From Microbacterium elymi (lineage in GTDB: Bacteria; Actinomycetota; Actinomycetes; Actinomycetales; Microbacteriaceae): a stretch of DNA of 64,000 nt. Both the position numbers and the translations under genes were made by a program. Shown here in pieces: positions 34,908 to 44,417 of the stretch. Each line of letters opens with the position of its first letter. Positions within the stretch are counted from its first letter, which is position 1. The stretch covers positions 186,001 to 250,000 of the forward strand of contig NZ_CP091139.2 in assembly GCF_021582895.2 (NCBI RefSeq). Direction: 5' to 3'. The notes beneath the pieces were generated by a model. That model did no database searches. It was not told the origin of the DNA and saw only the letters and a program-made list of their open reading frames with translations.

Positions 34908-36473
34908 GGGGCTCCCTCCGCCACCAGGTCGAGCGCGCGTTCGCGCAGCCGCGACCGGGCGAGCTTGTCGATCGCCGAGCGCGGCAGCGTCTCGACGATC
35001 TCGATCCGGACCGGCACCTTGAAGGCGGCCAGCCGCGCGCGGGCATGGGCGAACAGCTCATCGGGCGCGCACTGCGCGCCGTCGACCAGTTCGACGAAGG
35101 CCACGCCGCGCTCACCCCACACCCGGTCGGGCACGCCCACGACCGACGCGGCGGCCACGAGCGGATGCGTGCACAGCGCGCGCTCCACCTCGGCGGGTGC
35201 GATGTTCTCGCCGCCGGAGATGTAGATGTCCTTCAGGCGGTCGATCACGCGATAGGCGCCGTCGGCATCGCGACGCACCAGGTCGCCGCTGCGCAGCCAC
35301 CCGGCCCGCAGCGCCCGGGATGTGGCCGCCTGATCACCGAGGTAGCCGGCGAACACGCTCGGGCCGTGCACCCACAGCTCTCCCGTCGCCTCGCCGTCCA
35401 GGACGAGCCCGCTCTCCACGTCTCGCAGCTTGCACGTCCACGTGCGGATAGGGCCGTCCCACGGTGCCCACGCCGCCCCCGCCGGGCGCGACGGTGAGCA
35501 CGTTGGGCGCGGCCTCGGTCAATCCGTACCCCTGCAGCAGCTCGACGCCGCGTCCGGCCCAGGCGTCGAACAGGTCGGGGGCCATCATCGCGCCGCCGAC
35601 CTGCGCGATCCGCAGGCTCGACAAGTCACTGGAGGCGAACCGCGGGTCGTCGGCGAGCAGCCGGTACTGGGTGGGCACGCCCATCAGGGCCGTGATCCGG
35701 CGGTCCTCGATCAGGTGCAGCACCCGATCGGGCTGGAATGAGCGCTCCAGCACGACGGTGGCGCCGGTCCACCAGGCCAGCAGCGGCTGCACGTTCCAGG
35801 CGGCGACATGGAATTGCGGCAGCATCCCGAGGACCACGTCCTGCGCCGTCAGCTGCAGCACTCCCGACAGCGCCAGGTTGTTCCAGAAGCAGTTCGCGTG
35901 GGTGAGCATCACCCCCTTGGGCATGCCCTCGCTGCCGGAGGTGAAGATCACGACCGCGACGTCGTCGTCGCGCACGTGCAGGCGTGCGGCGGGCGGGCCG
36001 AACCGCGGCAGTCGCGCGGGCGTGCGGGTCTCGACCCCGGTAACCCCGAGCATCGCGACCGGCGCGGGTCGCCGCATCCGGTCGCGTGCGTCTGCGGCCA
36101 GTCCCGCGTAGTCCTCTTCGATCAGCAGCAGGTGGGGCGCCGCCCGATCCAGCACGGGGGCCAGTTCGCCGGCGGTGAGGCGCCACGACAGCGGAATGAA
36201 CGCGATGCCGGTCTGCGCGCACGCGAAGAACGCGACGACGTGGTCGATCGAGTTGCCCGAGACCGTCGCGATGCGATCGCCCGGGCGATACCCGGCATCC
36301 CGCAGCCGCTCGGCCAGTGCCGCCACGCGCTGCTGCAGTCGCCCGTACGTGATCGTCACGCCGCGGTCATCGATCGCGATCGCCGCCGGCGTCGCGTCGG
36401 CGCGGTCGTCCAGCCACCGGCCGATCGTGTGCGGCTCGTCGGCGGGCTCGAGCATCCCGTCCATCGCGGTCAC
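34904..36473 (-). CDS. AMP-forming acyl-CoA synthetase/ligase, one frameshift
   Basis: About 523 aa of the ANL superfamily, activating a carboxylate as acyl-AMP then acyl-CoA. Phosphate loop VVIFTSGSEGMPKGVMLTH near residue 170, adenylate motif LLQGYGLTEAAPN near 300, hinge RSGDLVRRDADGAYRVIDRLKD and the C-terminal catalytic Lys in LPRSAIDKLARS. The frame breaks near 35432: GTGCAGCTG reads GTGCAAGCTG. Substrate specificity cannot be read; a short- or medium-chain hydroxy acid or fatty acid fits the operon. Overlaps livM-type gene and tetR by 4 bp each. Confidence 0.9.
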
Positions 36474-37592
36474 GACGGCACCTGCTCATCGAGGGACGGC
36501 TCCGGCGCCCCGTCGCGCGTGACGGCCGCGGCCCGACGGCGGGCACGACGGCGCACCATGCCGTCGAGGGTGCCGGCGATCCCTCCGGGCAGGAACATGA
36601 CCACGATGATGAACAGTACGCCCAGCAGGAACAGCGGCTCGGACAGCGGCACCCGCAGGCACATCCGGCAGCGACCCGATCGCCTCGGACCGGGCCAGGA
36701 CCGTCAGGCGCTGGTCGAGCAGCGTGTACACGACACCGCCGACGACCGCGCCCCAGCGGAAGCCGACTCCGCCGAGCACGACCATCACCAGGATCGTGAT
36801 CGTGAGGTCGGCCGAGACGGCCTGCGGCTGGGTGCCGGTCTGCAGCAGCATGTACGCCACGCCAGCCAGCGAGGCGCCCACCGCGGCGGCGGCGAAGACG
36901 ATGAGCTTGGCGAGGTAGGGGCTCAGGCCCAGCACCCGCACCCGCAGCTCGTTCTCGCGCGTCGCCTCGGCCAGATGCCCCAGTCGGGAGCGGTCGATCC
37001 ACAGGGCGATGAGGTAGACGATCACCACCATGCCGAGCACGACCCAGTACAGATTGCGCGTGTGGACGACCCCGACCAAGGAATCCGGCACGTGCGCGGT
37101 GGGCAGGTTCAGGCCCTCCTCGCCGCCGGTGATCTGCGCGTTGCGGCGCACGAGCAGCGACACGGCCTGGGCGAAGGCGAGGGTGACCATCGCGAACGGG
37201 ATGCCGGTGACCCGCAGGCTGATCGCTCCGGTCACCACTGCGATCACCAGCCCCCCGAGGACGGCGATGAGGATCCCCGGCCACAGCGGCACCTGCGCAT
37301 ACTCCAGGGCGAGGCCCAGCCCGTATGCGCCGACGCCGAAGTAGAGGGCGTGGCCGAAGGAGAGGAGCCCACTCGTGCCCAGCAGCATGTTGTACGAGAG
37401 CGCGAGCGCGGCGTACACCATGCACAGCGACAGCAGCGCGAGGGTGCCGGGCGTGTAGGTGGGGCCGGGAAGCACGCCGGGGATGCTGAGGTTCAGCAGC
37501 GGCAGGATCGCCAGGACGACGACCACCACGACACCCACGAGCACCGGCCAGAGCGCGCGGAGCGGGCGCATGGAACGGGGTGCCGGGGTCAT
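36470..37592 (-). CDS. ABC transporter permease, LivM family, one frameshift
   Basis: About 374 aa with 9-10 hydrophobic helices. Family motifs: SLCMVYAALALSYNMLLGTSGLLSFGHALYFGVGAY, in pieces across residues 48-85, and GTQPQAVSADLTITILVMVVLGG near 270. The frame breaks near 36660: GTGCTGCGG reads GTGCCTGCGG (GCTGC insertion), resuming LRVPLSEPLFLLGVLFI. A basic C-terminal tail ([11 protein letters not shown]) is cytoplasmic. One of two permeases of a HAAT-type importer; 4-bp overlaps with both neighbours. Confidence 0.92.
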
Positions 37593-38464
37593 GCCGCCCT
37601 CCCCATCAGTCCGCGCGGCCGCACCAGGAGCACGACGGCCAGGAGGACCACGACGATGAAGTCGCCGGTGCCCGCGAGGTAGAAGTTGGCGAACTGCTCG
37701 AGCACGGCGACGAGCACCGACGCGATGGCAGCGCCGGGCAGCGATCCGAGGCCGCCGATGATCGTGACGATGAACGCGAAGATGAGCAGCGTCTGACCCA
37801 GCCCGGATGAGACATAGCCGGCCCAATGCGCGGCCAGGATGCCGCCGATCCCGGCGGCCGCTCCCCCGATGGCGAACACGAGCGTGAACGAGCGCCGCAC
37901 ATCGATGCCCAGGGCGGTGACCATCGCGCGGTTCTCCACGCCGGCCCGGATGATGATGCCGTGCCGGGTCCGGCGCAGGAACAGCACCAGCGCGGCGAGC
38001 ACGACGACGGCGGTCACGATCAGCACCCAGTACACGTTCGGGATCTTCGCGCCCAGCACCGCAGTGGTGCGGCTGAGCCAGCTCGGCCCGCTGATGTAGA
38101 TGGCGTCGGTCCCCCAGATGCCGTCGAACAGGGCGATCGCGGCGAACGAGAGCCCGACCGTGACCAGCACCTGCTCGATGTGCCGTTCGTACAGCGGCCG
38201 GATGAGGACGAGTTCGGTGAGCGCGGCGAAGGCGGCGCCGACGAGCGCGCCCACCAGCAGCGAGAGGAGGAACCCGCCCCACGAGCCGGCGTCGAGGCGA
38301 CGGGCGACCTCCCATCCGATGAAGGCGCTGAACGAGAGGAACACGCCGTGCGCGAAGTTCAGCACGTGCATGAGACCGTAGATCAGGCTCAGTCCGGACG
38401 AGACGAGGAAGTACAGGGCGCCCAGGCCCACGCCCGTGATCAGGGCCAGGATGATGCTGCTCAT
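37589..38464 (-). CDS. ABC transporter permease, LivH family
   Basis: A 291-aa intact permease with about eight helices. The signature is VSSGLSLIYGLMHVLNFAHG near residue 20, with VLVTVGLSFAAIALFDGIWG and the cytoplasmic EAA-like region VTALGIDVRRSFTLVFAIGG. It pairs with the LivM-type permease. The start overlaps the livF-type stop and the end overlaps the livM-type start (ATGA both times). Confidence 0.94.
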   Translation of the reverse strand: MSSIILALITGVGLGALYFLVSSGLSLIYGLMHVLNFAHGVFLSFSAFIGWEVARRLDAGSWGGFLLSLLVGALVGAAFAALTELVLIRPLYERHIEQVLVTVGLSFAAIALFDGIWGTDAIYISGPSWLSRTTAVLGAKIPNVYWVLIVTAVVVLAALVLFLRRTRHGIIIRAGVENRAMVTALGIDVRRSFTLVFAIGGAAAGIGGILAAHWAGYVSSGLGQTLLIFAFIVTIIGGLGSLPGAAIASVLVAVLEQFANFYLAGTGDFIVVVLLAVVLLVRPRGLMGRAA

Positions 38465-39192
38465 GCGTCGGCCCCGTCCAGGGGAATGCCGTCCACGTGC
38501 ACGCCCAGCAGGCGGCGCGTCATTCCCGGGTCGTCCAGGATGGCGGCGGCCGGCCCGGTGTGCACCACACGGCCGCCGGCGATGACCACGGCATCGCCGG
38601 CCAGACGGCGCACGACCTCGAGGTTCTGCTCGACCAGCAGGATGGGCACGGTCTTGGCCGCCTCTTCGAGGGCCTCGGCGACCTCGGCGACGATCTTGGG
38701 GGCCAGACCCTTGGTCGGCTCGTCGACGAGCAGGATGCGGTTCTCGTTCAGCAGTGCACGGGCGACCGAGACCATCTGCTGCTGGCCGCCCGAGAGCGTG
38801 CCGGCCCGCTGGGCGCGCCGCGCGACCAGGTCGGGGAACAGCGCAGCGACCAGATCTCGCCGCGGGTGGCGTCCCCGCTCGGCCAGAGCGAGGTTCTCGG
38901 CGACGGTGAGCCCGGCGAACACCTCGCGGTCTTCCGGCACGTAGCCGACCCCTCGTCCGGCGATGCGGTGGGTGAGCAGACCGTCGATGCGCTCTCCCGC
39001 CAGGCGCACCTCGCCGTGGCGCTGGATGAGCCCCATGATCGCCCGCAGCGTCGAGGTCTTGCCCACGCCGTTGCGCCCGAGCAGGGCGGTGATGCCGTGC
39101 GCGGGCACGTCGAACGTGACATCCTCGACCACCTGCTGCCCGGCGATCGAGGCCCGCAGGCCACGCACCCGGAGGATGACGTCGGCGGTCAT
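38461..39192 (-). CDS. ABC transporter ATP-binding protein, LivF family
   Basis: A 243-aa intact ATPase. Walker A LLGRNGVGKTSTLRAIMG near residue 40, Q-loop region VGYVPEDREVFAGLTV, ABC signature LSGGQQQMVSVARALL near 135 and Walker B ILLVDEPTKGLAP. The PEDREVF phrase is characteristic of LivF. Works with the LivG-type subunit to energise the importer. Confidence 0.95.
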   Translation of the reverse strand: MTADVILRVRGLRASIAGQQVVEDVTFDVPAHGITALLGRNGVGKTSTLRAIMGLIQRHGEVRLAGERIDGLLTHRIAGRGVGYVPEDREVFAGLTVAENLALAERGRHPRRDLVAALFPDLVARRAQRAGTLSGGQQQMVSVARALLNENRILLVDEPTKGLAPKIVAEVAEALEEAAKTVPILLVEQNLEVVRRLAGDAVVIAGGRVVHTGPAAAILDDPGMTRRLLGVHVDGIPLDGADA

Positions 39193-39954
39193 GCCGCACT
39201 TCCGAGGTAGGCGCTCTGCACGAGCGGGTCGGCCATGATGCGCTGCGGGGTGTCGAACGCGATGACCTCGCCGAAGTACAGCACCGCGACCTTCTCCACC
39301 AGGCCCATCAGCACGTCGATGTGGTGCTCGACCATCAGCAGCGTGCAAGCCGGTCTGGCGGTGGAAGGTGCGGATGCTGTCGACCAGGCCCGGCACGTCG
39401 CCGGAGGCAACCCCGGCCATCGGCTCGTCCAGCAGCACGGTACGCGGACGGACGGCCAGCAGCACGGCGATCTCGAGCTTGCGCTTGTCGCCGTGCGAGA
39501 TGTCTCCGGCCGGCGACTGCGCCTTGTGGTCCAGACCCACTGCACGCAGCGTGTCCCACGCCAGGCCGGTGGCGGCATCCGAGCGCCGCGGGAAGCGGAT
39601 CAGCGAGTAGCTGCCGCCGGCGGCGGCTTGGGCCGCCAGCCGCACGTTCTCGAGCACCGTGAGCCGCGGGAACAGACTGGATGTCTGGAAGGTCCGCCCC
39701 AATCCCGCCCGCGCGCGCTGGGCGACCGACATCCGGGTGACGTCGGTGCCGTCCATCTCGATGCGGCCCGCGGTGGGGCGCACGACACCGGAGACCGCGT
39801 TGAACAGCGTCGTCTTCCCGGCGCCGTTCGGGCCGATGACGCCGACCAGCGCCCCGGAGTCGACCGCCAGGTCGACGTCCTTCAGGATGGTCGCTCCGCC
39901 AATCTGCAGGCCGAGGCCCGAGATCCGCAGGGCGGGCGGGTTGGGAGCGGTCAT
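39189..39954 (-). CDS. ABC transporter ATP-binding protein, LivG family, one frameshift
   Basis: About 255 aa. Walker A VIGPNGAGKTTLFNAVSG near residue 40, GLGRTFQTSSLFPRLTVLEN, signature DISHGDKRKLEIAVLL (degenerate LSGG, with SHGD as in LivG relatives) and Walker B TVLLDEPMAGVAS. The frame breaks near 39347: GGCTGCACG reads GGCTTGCACG, then TLLMVEHHIDVLMGLVEKV. Overlaps the livF-type gene by 4 bp; lies one base from the binding-protein gene. Confidence 0.93.
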
Positions 39955-39955
39955 G

Positions 39956-41157
39956 CTACTTCTTCGCCTCGGCGGGGGTGACCTCGTCGGCCGGGACGGC
40001 GGCCGCCAGCTCCGGTGCGAACGAGCCGTCCTTCGCGACCAGCTTGGCCTGGTACATCTCCTGCGCAGCGCGTGGTCCGAGGCGCGCACCGTCGTCTTGC
40101 CCTTGGGGCCGTCGAAGCTGAAGCCCTCCAGCGCCTTGACCATGGCATCCACGTCGCCCTTGCCCTCCTTGACGGCGTGGACGAGCATGATGGCCGCGTT
40201 GAAGCCGTCCGGGCTGAAAAGATCCGGGGTGCCGCCGGCCTTGGTGATCATCTCGATCATCGTCTTGTTCACGTCGTTGTCGTTCGCGCCCGGGAAGTAG
40301 TAGCTGAGGAAGTTGATCTTCTCGCTGGCTTCGCCGTAGGCGCCGAACGTCGGCGAGTCGCCGAGGCCGGTGACCACCGGGATGGATTCGAGCACGCCCT
40401 GCTGCGACAGCGCCTGCCACATCGCCCCACTGGTCGCTCCCGCCCACGCCACGAACACGAGATCGGGCTTGGACTGCAGGATCTGCTGGGCGAACGGGGT
40501 GAACTCCGTCGCGTCCTCGGGCACGAGCACCGAGTTCACGGTGGCGCCCTTCGCGCCGAGGATCGCCTTCACGGCCGCTTCGTTGCCCTGGCCGAACGCG
40601 CTGTTCTGCGCGAACACGGTGATCTTCTTGCCCGAGATGTCGTCCAGGAACGTGCCCGCGGTGGCGACGTCCTGCGCGCTCTGCCGACCGGAGCGGAACG
40701 TGTACGCGTTCACGCCGGTGATCGCATCGGCGGCGGCCGGCCCCGAGATGAACAGGACCTTGTTCTGCGCGGCCTGCTCGGCCACCGCCAGAGCCACCCC
40801 CGAGGACGCGCTGCCCATCAGGATCTTCGTGCCCTTGCCGATGAGGTCCTTGGCCGCCGTGACGGCGGTGTCGGGGTCGCCCGCGTCGTCGCGGTAGTCG
40901 ATGTCCAGCTTCATCCCGTCGACGGCGCCGGTGCCGTCGGTGGCATAGTCCAGGCCCGCCTTGAAGGCGTCCAGGTACTGGCTGCCGTAGCCGGCCAGCG
41001 CCCCGGTCTCGCTCGTGATCACGCCCACGCTGATGGCGCTGGGCGCGCTGCCCTTGGCGTTGCCCTCGTCCGAGACGGACGGCGCACAGGCGGCGAGTAC
41101 GACCACCGCCGTTGCCGTGATCGCTCCGAGGAGCAGCCTCGTCTTCTTGATTCGCAT
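39956..41157 (-). CDS. ABC transporter substrate-binding lipoprotein, LivK/HAAT family, one frameshift
   Basis: About 400 aa. A lipoprotein signal peptide, MRIKKTRLLLGAITATAVVV followed by the lipobox LAAC, anchors it outside the membrane. The periplasmic-binding fold type I shows ISVGVITSETGALAGYG, DIDYRDDAGDPDTAVTAAKDL and SSGVALAVAEQAAQNKVLFIS. The frame breaks near 40070 (a lost base after SDHAL, resuming QEMYQAKLVAKDG). First gene of the nine-gene operon. Family members bind branched amino acids, aromatic acids, urea or short acids; the operon suggests an organic acid. Confidence 0.93.
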
Positions 41158-41213
41158 GTGACTGCCTTTCGCCGTTGAAGGTGCATTTATGAAACCCGAT
41201 TCAGGTAGTAGGA

Positions 41214-41242
41214 ATGCTAGGGACGCAGCATCCCGCTGTCAA
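41214..41242 (-). promoter_or_regulatory. Sigma-A promoter of the liv-type operon
   Basis: On the minus strand, TTGACA (41237-41242) is followed by exactly 17 bases and TAGCAT (41214-41219), close to consensus. The start of transcription would be near 41207, leaving a leader of about 50 bases before the binding-protein ATG. The best-formed promoter in the window. Confidence 0.75.
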
Positions 41243-41266
41243 CCTGGACCCCGGTTCGATTCGCGC

Positions 41267-41288
41267 GATATATATCTGGGGTATATAC
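41267..41288. promoter_or_regulatory. Two short palindromes at the marR promoter
   Basis: GATATATATC and GTATATAC are each perfect palindromes separated by TGGG. The second overlaps TATACT (41284-41289), the likely -10 of marR, six bases before its ATG. Probably the MarR autoregulatory site and close enough to touch the divergent liv-type promoter. Confidence 0.5.
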
Positions 41289-41295
41289 TTTGGGA

Positions 41296-41727
41296 ATGCC
41301 CCGCTCCCACGACATCGCAGAGATCGTCACGGCCGCGCACACCCTGACCCGGCTTGCAGCCCTGCAGACCAAGAACGATTCGCCGGCCGCGAAGTGGCGG
41401 GCACTCAGCGTGCTGAGCACCGACGGTCCCCTGCGCCTGGGCGCCCTGGCCACCGCGTCACGAACCACCCAGCCCGGGATGACCAAGCTCGTCGGTGCGA
41501 TGGAGAAGGAAGGGCTGGTGCGCCGCGACGGCGATCCGTCCGATTCGCGCGCCACCGTGATCAGCGTCACCGCGCAGGGGCGGACGGCGCTGGCCGACTG
41601 GCGGCTCGAGCTGCGTGACGCCCTGATGCCGCTGTTCGCCGATCTCGGCGACGACGAGTGGGCCACCCTGTCGCGGGCCGCCCGCATCCTCACATCCCAC
41701 ACCACCCTGCAAGGAGCTGCCGAATGA
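41296..41727 (+). CDS. MarR family transcriptional regulator
   Basis: A 143-aa intact regulator with the MarR winged helix: WRALSVLSTDGPLRLGALA, recognition helix TTQPGMTKLVGAMEKEGLV and wing RRDGDPSDSRATVISVTAQG. The ATG has TATACT six bases upstream and no ribosome site, so the transcript is probably leaderless. The stop overlaps the MFS start (ATGA), forming a regulator-exporter operon. Confidence 0.92.
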   Translation: MPRSHDIAEIVTAAHTLTRLAALQTKNDSPAAKWRALSVLSTDGPLRLGALATASRTTQPGMTKLVGAMEKEGLVRRDGDPSDSRATVISVTAQGRTALADWRLELRDALMPLFADLGDDEWATLSRAARILTSHTTLQGAAE

Positions 41728-42956
41728 GTGCGAAACCCGCTACCGGATCCGTCTGGCGTCAGCCGGCCCAAGTATGGGCGGTCGCGTTCGCATGTGTGGT
41801 GGCCTTCATGGGCATCGGCCTCGTCGACCCGATCCTCCCGGCGATCGCCGAGTCGCTGAAGGCCGACGCGGTCCAGACCGAGCTGCTGTTCACGAGCTAC
41901 CTGCTGGTGACCGGCGCCGCCATGCTGATCACGAGCTGGATCTCCAGCCGCATCGGCGCCAAGGCGACCCTCCTGGCCGGGCTCGGGCTGATCGTGGTGT
42001 TCGCCCTGTTCTGCGCGCTCAGCGGCAGCGTGGATGCGATCATCGGATTCCGCGCCGGGTGGGGGCTCGGCAACGCGCTGTTCATCTCCACCGCCCTGGC
42101 GACCATCGTCGGCGCCGCCAGCGGTGGCAGCGAAGCCGCGATCATCCTCTACGAGGCCGCACTCGGCATCGGCATCGCCATCGGCCCGCTCCTGGGCGGC
42201 CTGCTCGGCGAGGTGAGCTGGCGCGGACCGTTCTTCGGCGTGGTCGTGCTCATGGCCGTCGCGTTCATCGCCGTGATGCTCCTCGTGCGCTCCGGCACGT
42301 CCGAGAAGCGCGCGCCGATGCCGCTGTCGGCGCCGTTCCGCGCTCTGCGCACGCCGGCGCTGGCGATCCTGGCCATCGCGGCCCTGTTCTACAACATCGG
42401 CTTCTTCGTCCTCCTCGCCTTCTCGCCGTTCCCGCTCGGCTTCTCGGCGATGGGCATCGGCCTCACGTTCTTCGGCTGGGGCGTGGCGCTGGCCCTCACC
42501 AGCGTCTGGATCGCCCCGATCCTGCTGGACCGCTTGGGCCGCAGCGCCGTGATGCTGACGATCCTGCCGCTGCTGGCCGCCGACCTCGTGGTCGCCGGAC
42601 TCCTCGTGGCCGATCCCACCGCGCTGGTGATCTGCATCATCGTGGGCGGTCTGCTGCTGGGCATCATGAACACGGTCCTCACCGAAGCCGTGATGGAGGC
42701 GACCGACCATCCGCGGGCCGTGGCATCCTCCGCCTACTCCGCGGTGCGCTTCATCGGCGGCGCCATCGCCCCGCCGATCGCCGCCCTCCTGTGGCATCAG
42801 TTCAACGCGACCGTGCCGTATCTGTTCGCGGCAGCATCCGTGCTGATCGCCACCGTCACCATCGCCCTCGGCCACAAGGTGCTCACGGGCATCGACTCGC
42901 ACCCGGCCGATGCGCAGGAGGAGGGCGCCGCGGTCCTCATCGGCGACGCCGGCTGA
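41724..42956 (+). CDS. MFS transporter (DHA1-like)
   Basis: A 410-aa intact 12-helix transporter. Helix 1 VWAVAFACVVAFMGIGLVDPILPAIAE carries motif D; the 2-3 loop is ISSRIGAKATLLAG; motif C lies in ALGIGIAIGPLLGGLLGEVSW. C-terminal tail acidic and cytoplasmic. Coupled to marR, whose ligand is probably the exported compound. Substrate unknown. Confidence 0.92.
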   Translation: MSAKPATGSVWRQPAQVWAVAFACVVAFMGIGLVDPILPAIAESLKADAVQTELLFTSYLLVTGAAMLITSWISSRIGAKATLLAGLGLIVVFALFCALSGSVDAIIGFRAGWGLGNALFISTALATIVGAASGGSEAAIILYEAALGIGIAIGPLLGGLLGEVSWRGPFFGVVVLMAVAFIAVMLLVRSGTSEKRAPMPLSAPFRALRTPALAILAIAALFYNIGFFVLLAFSPFPLGFSAMGIGLTFFGWGVALALTSVWIAPILLDRLGRSAVMLTILPLLAADLVVAGLLVADPTALVICIIVGGLLLGIMNTVLTEAVMEATDHPRAVASSAYSAVRFIGGAIAPPIAALLWHQFNATVPYLFAAASVLIATVTIALGHKVLTGIDSHPADAQEEGAAVLIGDAG

Positions 42957-42991
42957 GCCCAGACCGTCGCCGCGCCCGATACTGTCGCGAG

Positions 42992-43421
42992 ATGACCGAC
43001 TACGACGTCCTCGAAATCGGCGCGCTGGAGAAGTGGCGCGAGTTCTATGGCGGCTTTGCGCCGGCTACGTCGCGCGACGGGCGACGCGTCGTGGACGGCG
43101 GGCTGGCGATGCAGTACATCGGAATGACCGCCAACGCGTACGAGCCGGGTGAAGAGGCCGGCTACTGGCATCGACACAGCCGGATCGAGGAGCTGTACGT
43201 GTTCCTCGCCGGGCAGGGGCAGATGGGCCTGGACGACGATATCGTCGATGTCGGCCCGGGGAGCGTCGTGCGGGTGGGCCAGGGCGTGTGGCGCACCTGG
43301 CGCTGCCTGCCCGAGAGCCCAGGCGAGCTTGCGCTGGCTCTGCATCCGAGCCGGCGGCGAGGAGCTTCCGGAGCGTCCGAACGACAGCGAACGCGGGCCC
43401 GACCGGCTGATGCCCTGGTGA
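42992..43421 (+). CDS. Cupin-domain protein, one frameshift
   Basis: About 143 aa. The cupin core is YEPGEEAGYWHRHSRIEELYVFLAG (in two parts, residues 50-75), then GPGSVVRVGQGVWRTWRC. The metal ligands would be HRH, E in EELY and a later His or Trp position; the second-motif His seems absent. The frame breaks near 43328: GAGCTGCGC reads GAGCTTGCGC, then RWLCIRAGGEELPERPNDSE. Function unknown; such small cupins may bind sugars or act as mannose-6-phosphate isomerase-like enzymes. TACTGT six bases before the ATG suggests a leaderless start. Confidence 0.8.
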
Positions 43422-43479
43422 CCGCTGTTCTTGCGGGCAGCGGACGATCAGAGGAACATGAATCCCATAGGGAGTCCCG

Positions 43480-43956
43480 ATGGCTGAAGGTGAAGAGGTC
43501 TCGCGGGGCGCTTCCGGATCGGGCGCCGCCGTACGCATCGAGGAGCTGCCGTCGGACGAATGCTGGCGGCTGTTGGGGCAGGCATCCCTGGCGCGTCTGG
43601 CATTCGTCGATGCGGACGGCGATCCTGAGATCTATCCGGTGAACTTCCGGACCGACCGCGGAGTCATCCTCATCCGGTCGGCCGATGACGGCAAGGTCCG
43701 CTCGATCGCCGCTCATCCCCGGGTCGCCATGGAGGTGGACGGCGGCGCGTTGCGGGTGCGCTGGAGCGTCATCGTCCACGCGACCGCCGAAGTGAGCGCG
43801 ACCGACGCCGCGGGCCAGCCGCCCACCCCGCCCGACGCGCTCTCGTGGTTCCCGGGCGAGAAGGCGCTCGTGATCAGGCTGATGGTGAGGTCGATCACCG
43901 GGAGGAGATTCCTCGTCCCGGCCGGTGTGCGGCTACCCGGCGCGTCCAGCGAATGA
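43480..43956 (+). CDS. Pyridoxamine 5'-phosphate oxidase-like (flavin-binding split-barrel) protein
   Basis: A 158-aa intact protein of the PNPOx-like split-barrel family: IEELPSDECWRLLGQASLARLAFVDADGDP (residues 19-48, in pieces), EIYPVNFRTDRGVILIRSADDGK, HPRVAMEVDGG and the conserved WSVIVHATAEVS near 100. Members bind FMN or F420 and reduce or sense small molecules; most are uncharacterised. A GGAG-like site lies before the ATG. No obvious operon partner. Confidence 0.85.
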   Translation: MAEGEEVSRGASGSGAAVRIEELPSDECWRLLGQASLARLAFVDADGDPEIYPVNFRTDRGVILIRSADDGKVRSIAAHPRVAMEVDGGALRVRWSVIVHATAEVSATDAAGQPPTPPDALSWFPGEKALVIRLMVRSITGRRFLVPAGVRLPGASSE

Positions 43957-44252
43957 GCTGACCCGAACGGCGCGTTCCGACGAGCACGACGATGTGGGCG
44001 GCCTCGACGCCCGTCGCGACGCTGATGCCGGATGCCCGACGCCCGCGGACACTCCGTCGGTCGCCACGCAGGCGGGGGCTACCCTGTCGACATGCGTCTG
44101 CGATCGTTCGGCTCTGGAACCGGGCAGGCTTGCGTCGGTGCTGCTGTGGCTGGTGGCGCTGGCAACCGTCGCCGTGCTGCTGATCGCGGGAGGTCGACCG
44201 GCGTTCACCGGACCGGCACCAGGGAAATCTCCGGTCGCCGCCGGACTTGGGG
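43957..44252. other. Gap before tRNA-Lys with a possible tiny membrane ORF
   Basis: About 296 bases. Besides the candidate ORF listed next I see only GC-rich sequence and no repeat or terminator. Confidence 0.4.
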
Positions 44253-44287
44253 TGCGCCCCCTCGGATTCGAACCGAGAACCCATTGA
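44092..44287 (+). CDS. Possible small membrane protein, frameshifted and running into tRNA-Lys antisense
   Basis: TACCCT lies six bases before an ATG (leaderless style). If the GGCTTGCG near 44128 is corrected to GGCTGCG, the reading becomes MRLRSFGSGTGQAASVLLWL then VALATVAVLLIAGG, a single membrane helix, followed by RPAFTGPAPGKSPV. The frame then continues into the antisense of tRNA-Lys, where the last dozen codons must be spurious, so another error or a different end is likely. Tentative. Confidence 0.3.
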
Positions 44288-44324
44288 TTAAGAGTCAATT
44301 GCTCTGCCGTTGAGCTAGAGGCGC
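44253..44324 (-). tRNA. tRNA-Lys (anticodon CTT)
   Basis: A 72-nt cloverleaf: acceptor GCGCCTC pairing with GGGGCGC, T-arm CTCGGTTCGAATCCGAG, anticodon arm ATTGA-CTCTTAA-TCAAT with CTT. Reads AAG codons. Single gene on the minus strand, divergent from the IMPase gene. Confidence 0.95.
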
Positions 44325-44417
44325 TCAGCTCGCTGCAACAGCGAACCGAGGGTCAACGATAGCATCCGAATCGACACGGTACGAAATCGAGACAGCCCCT
44401 CCGGCTATCCTGGGCGG

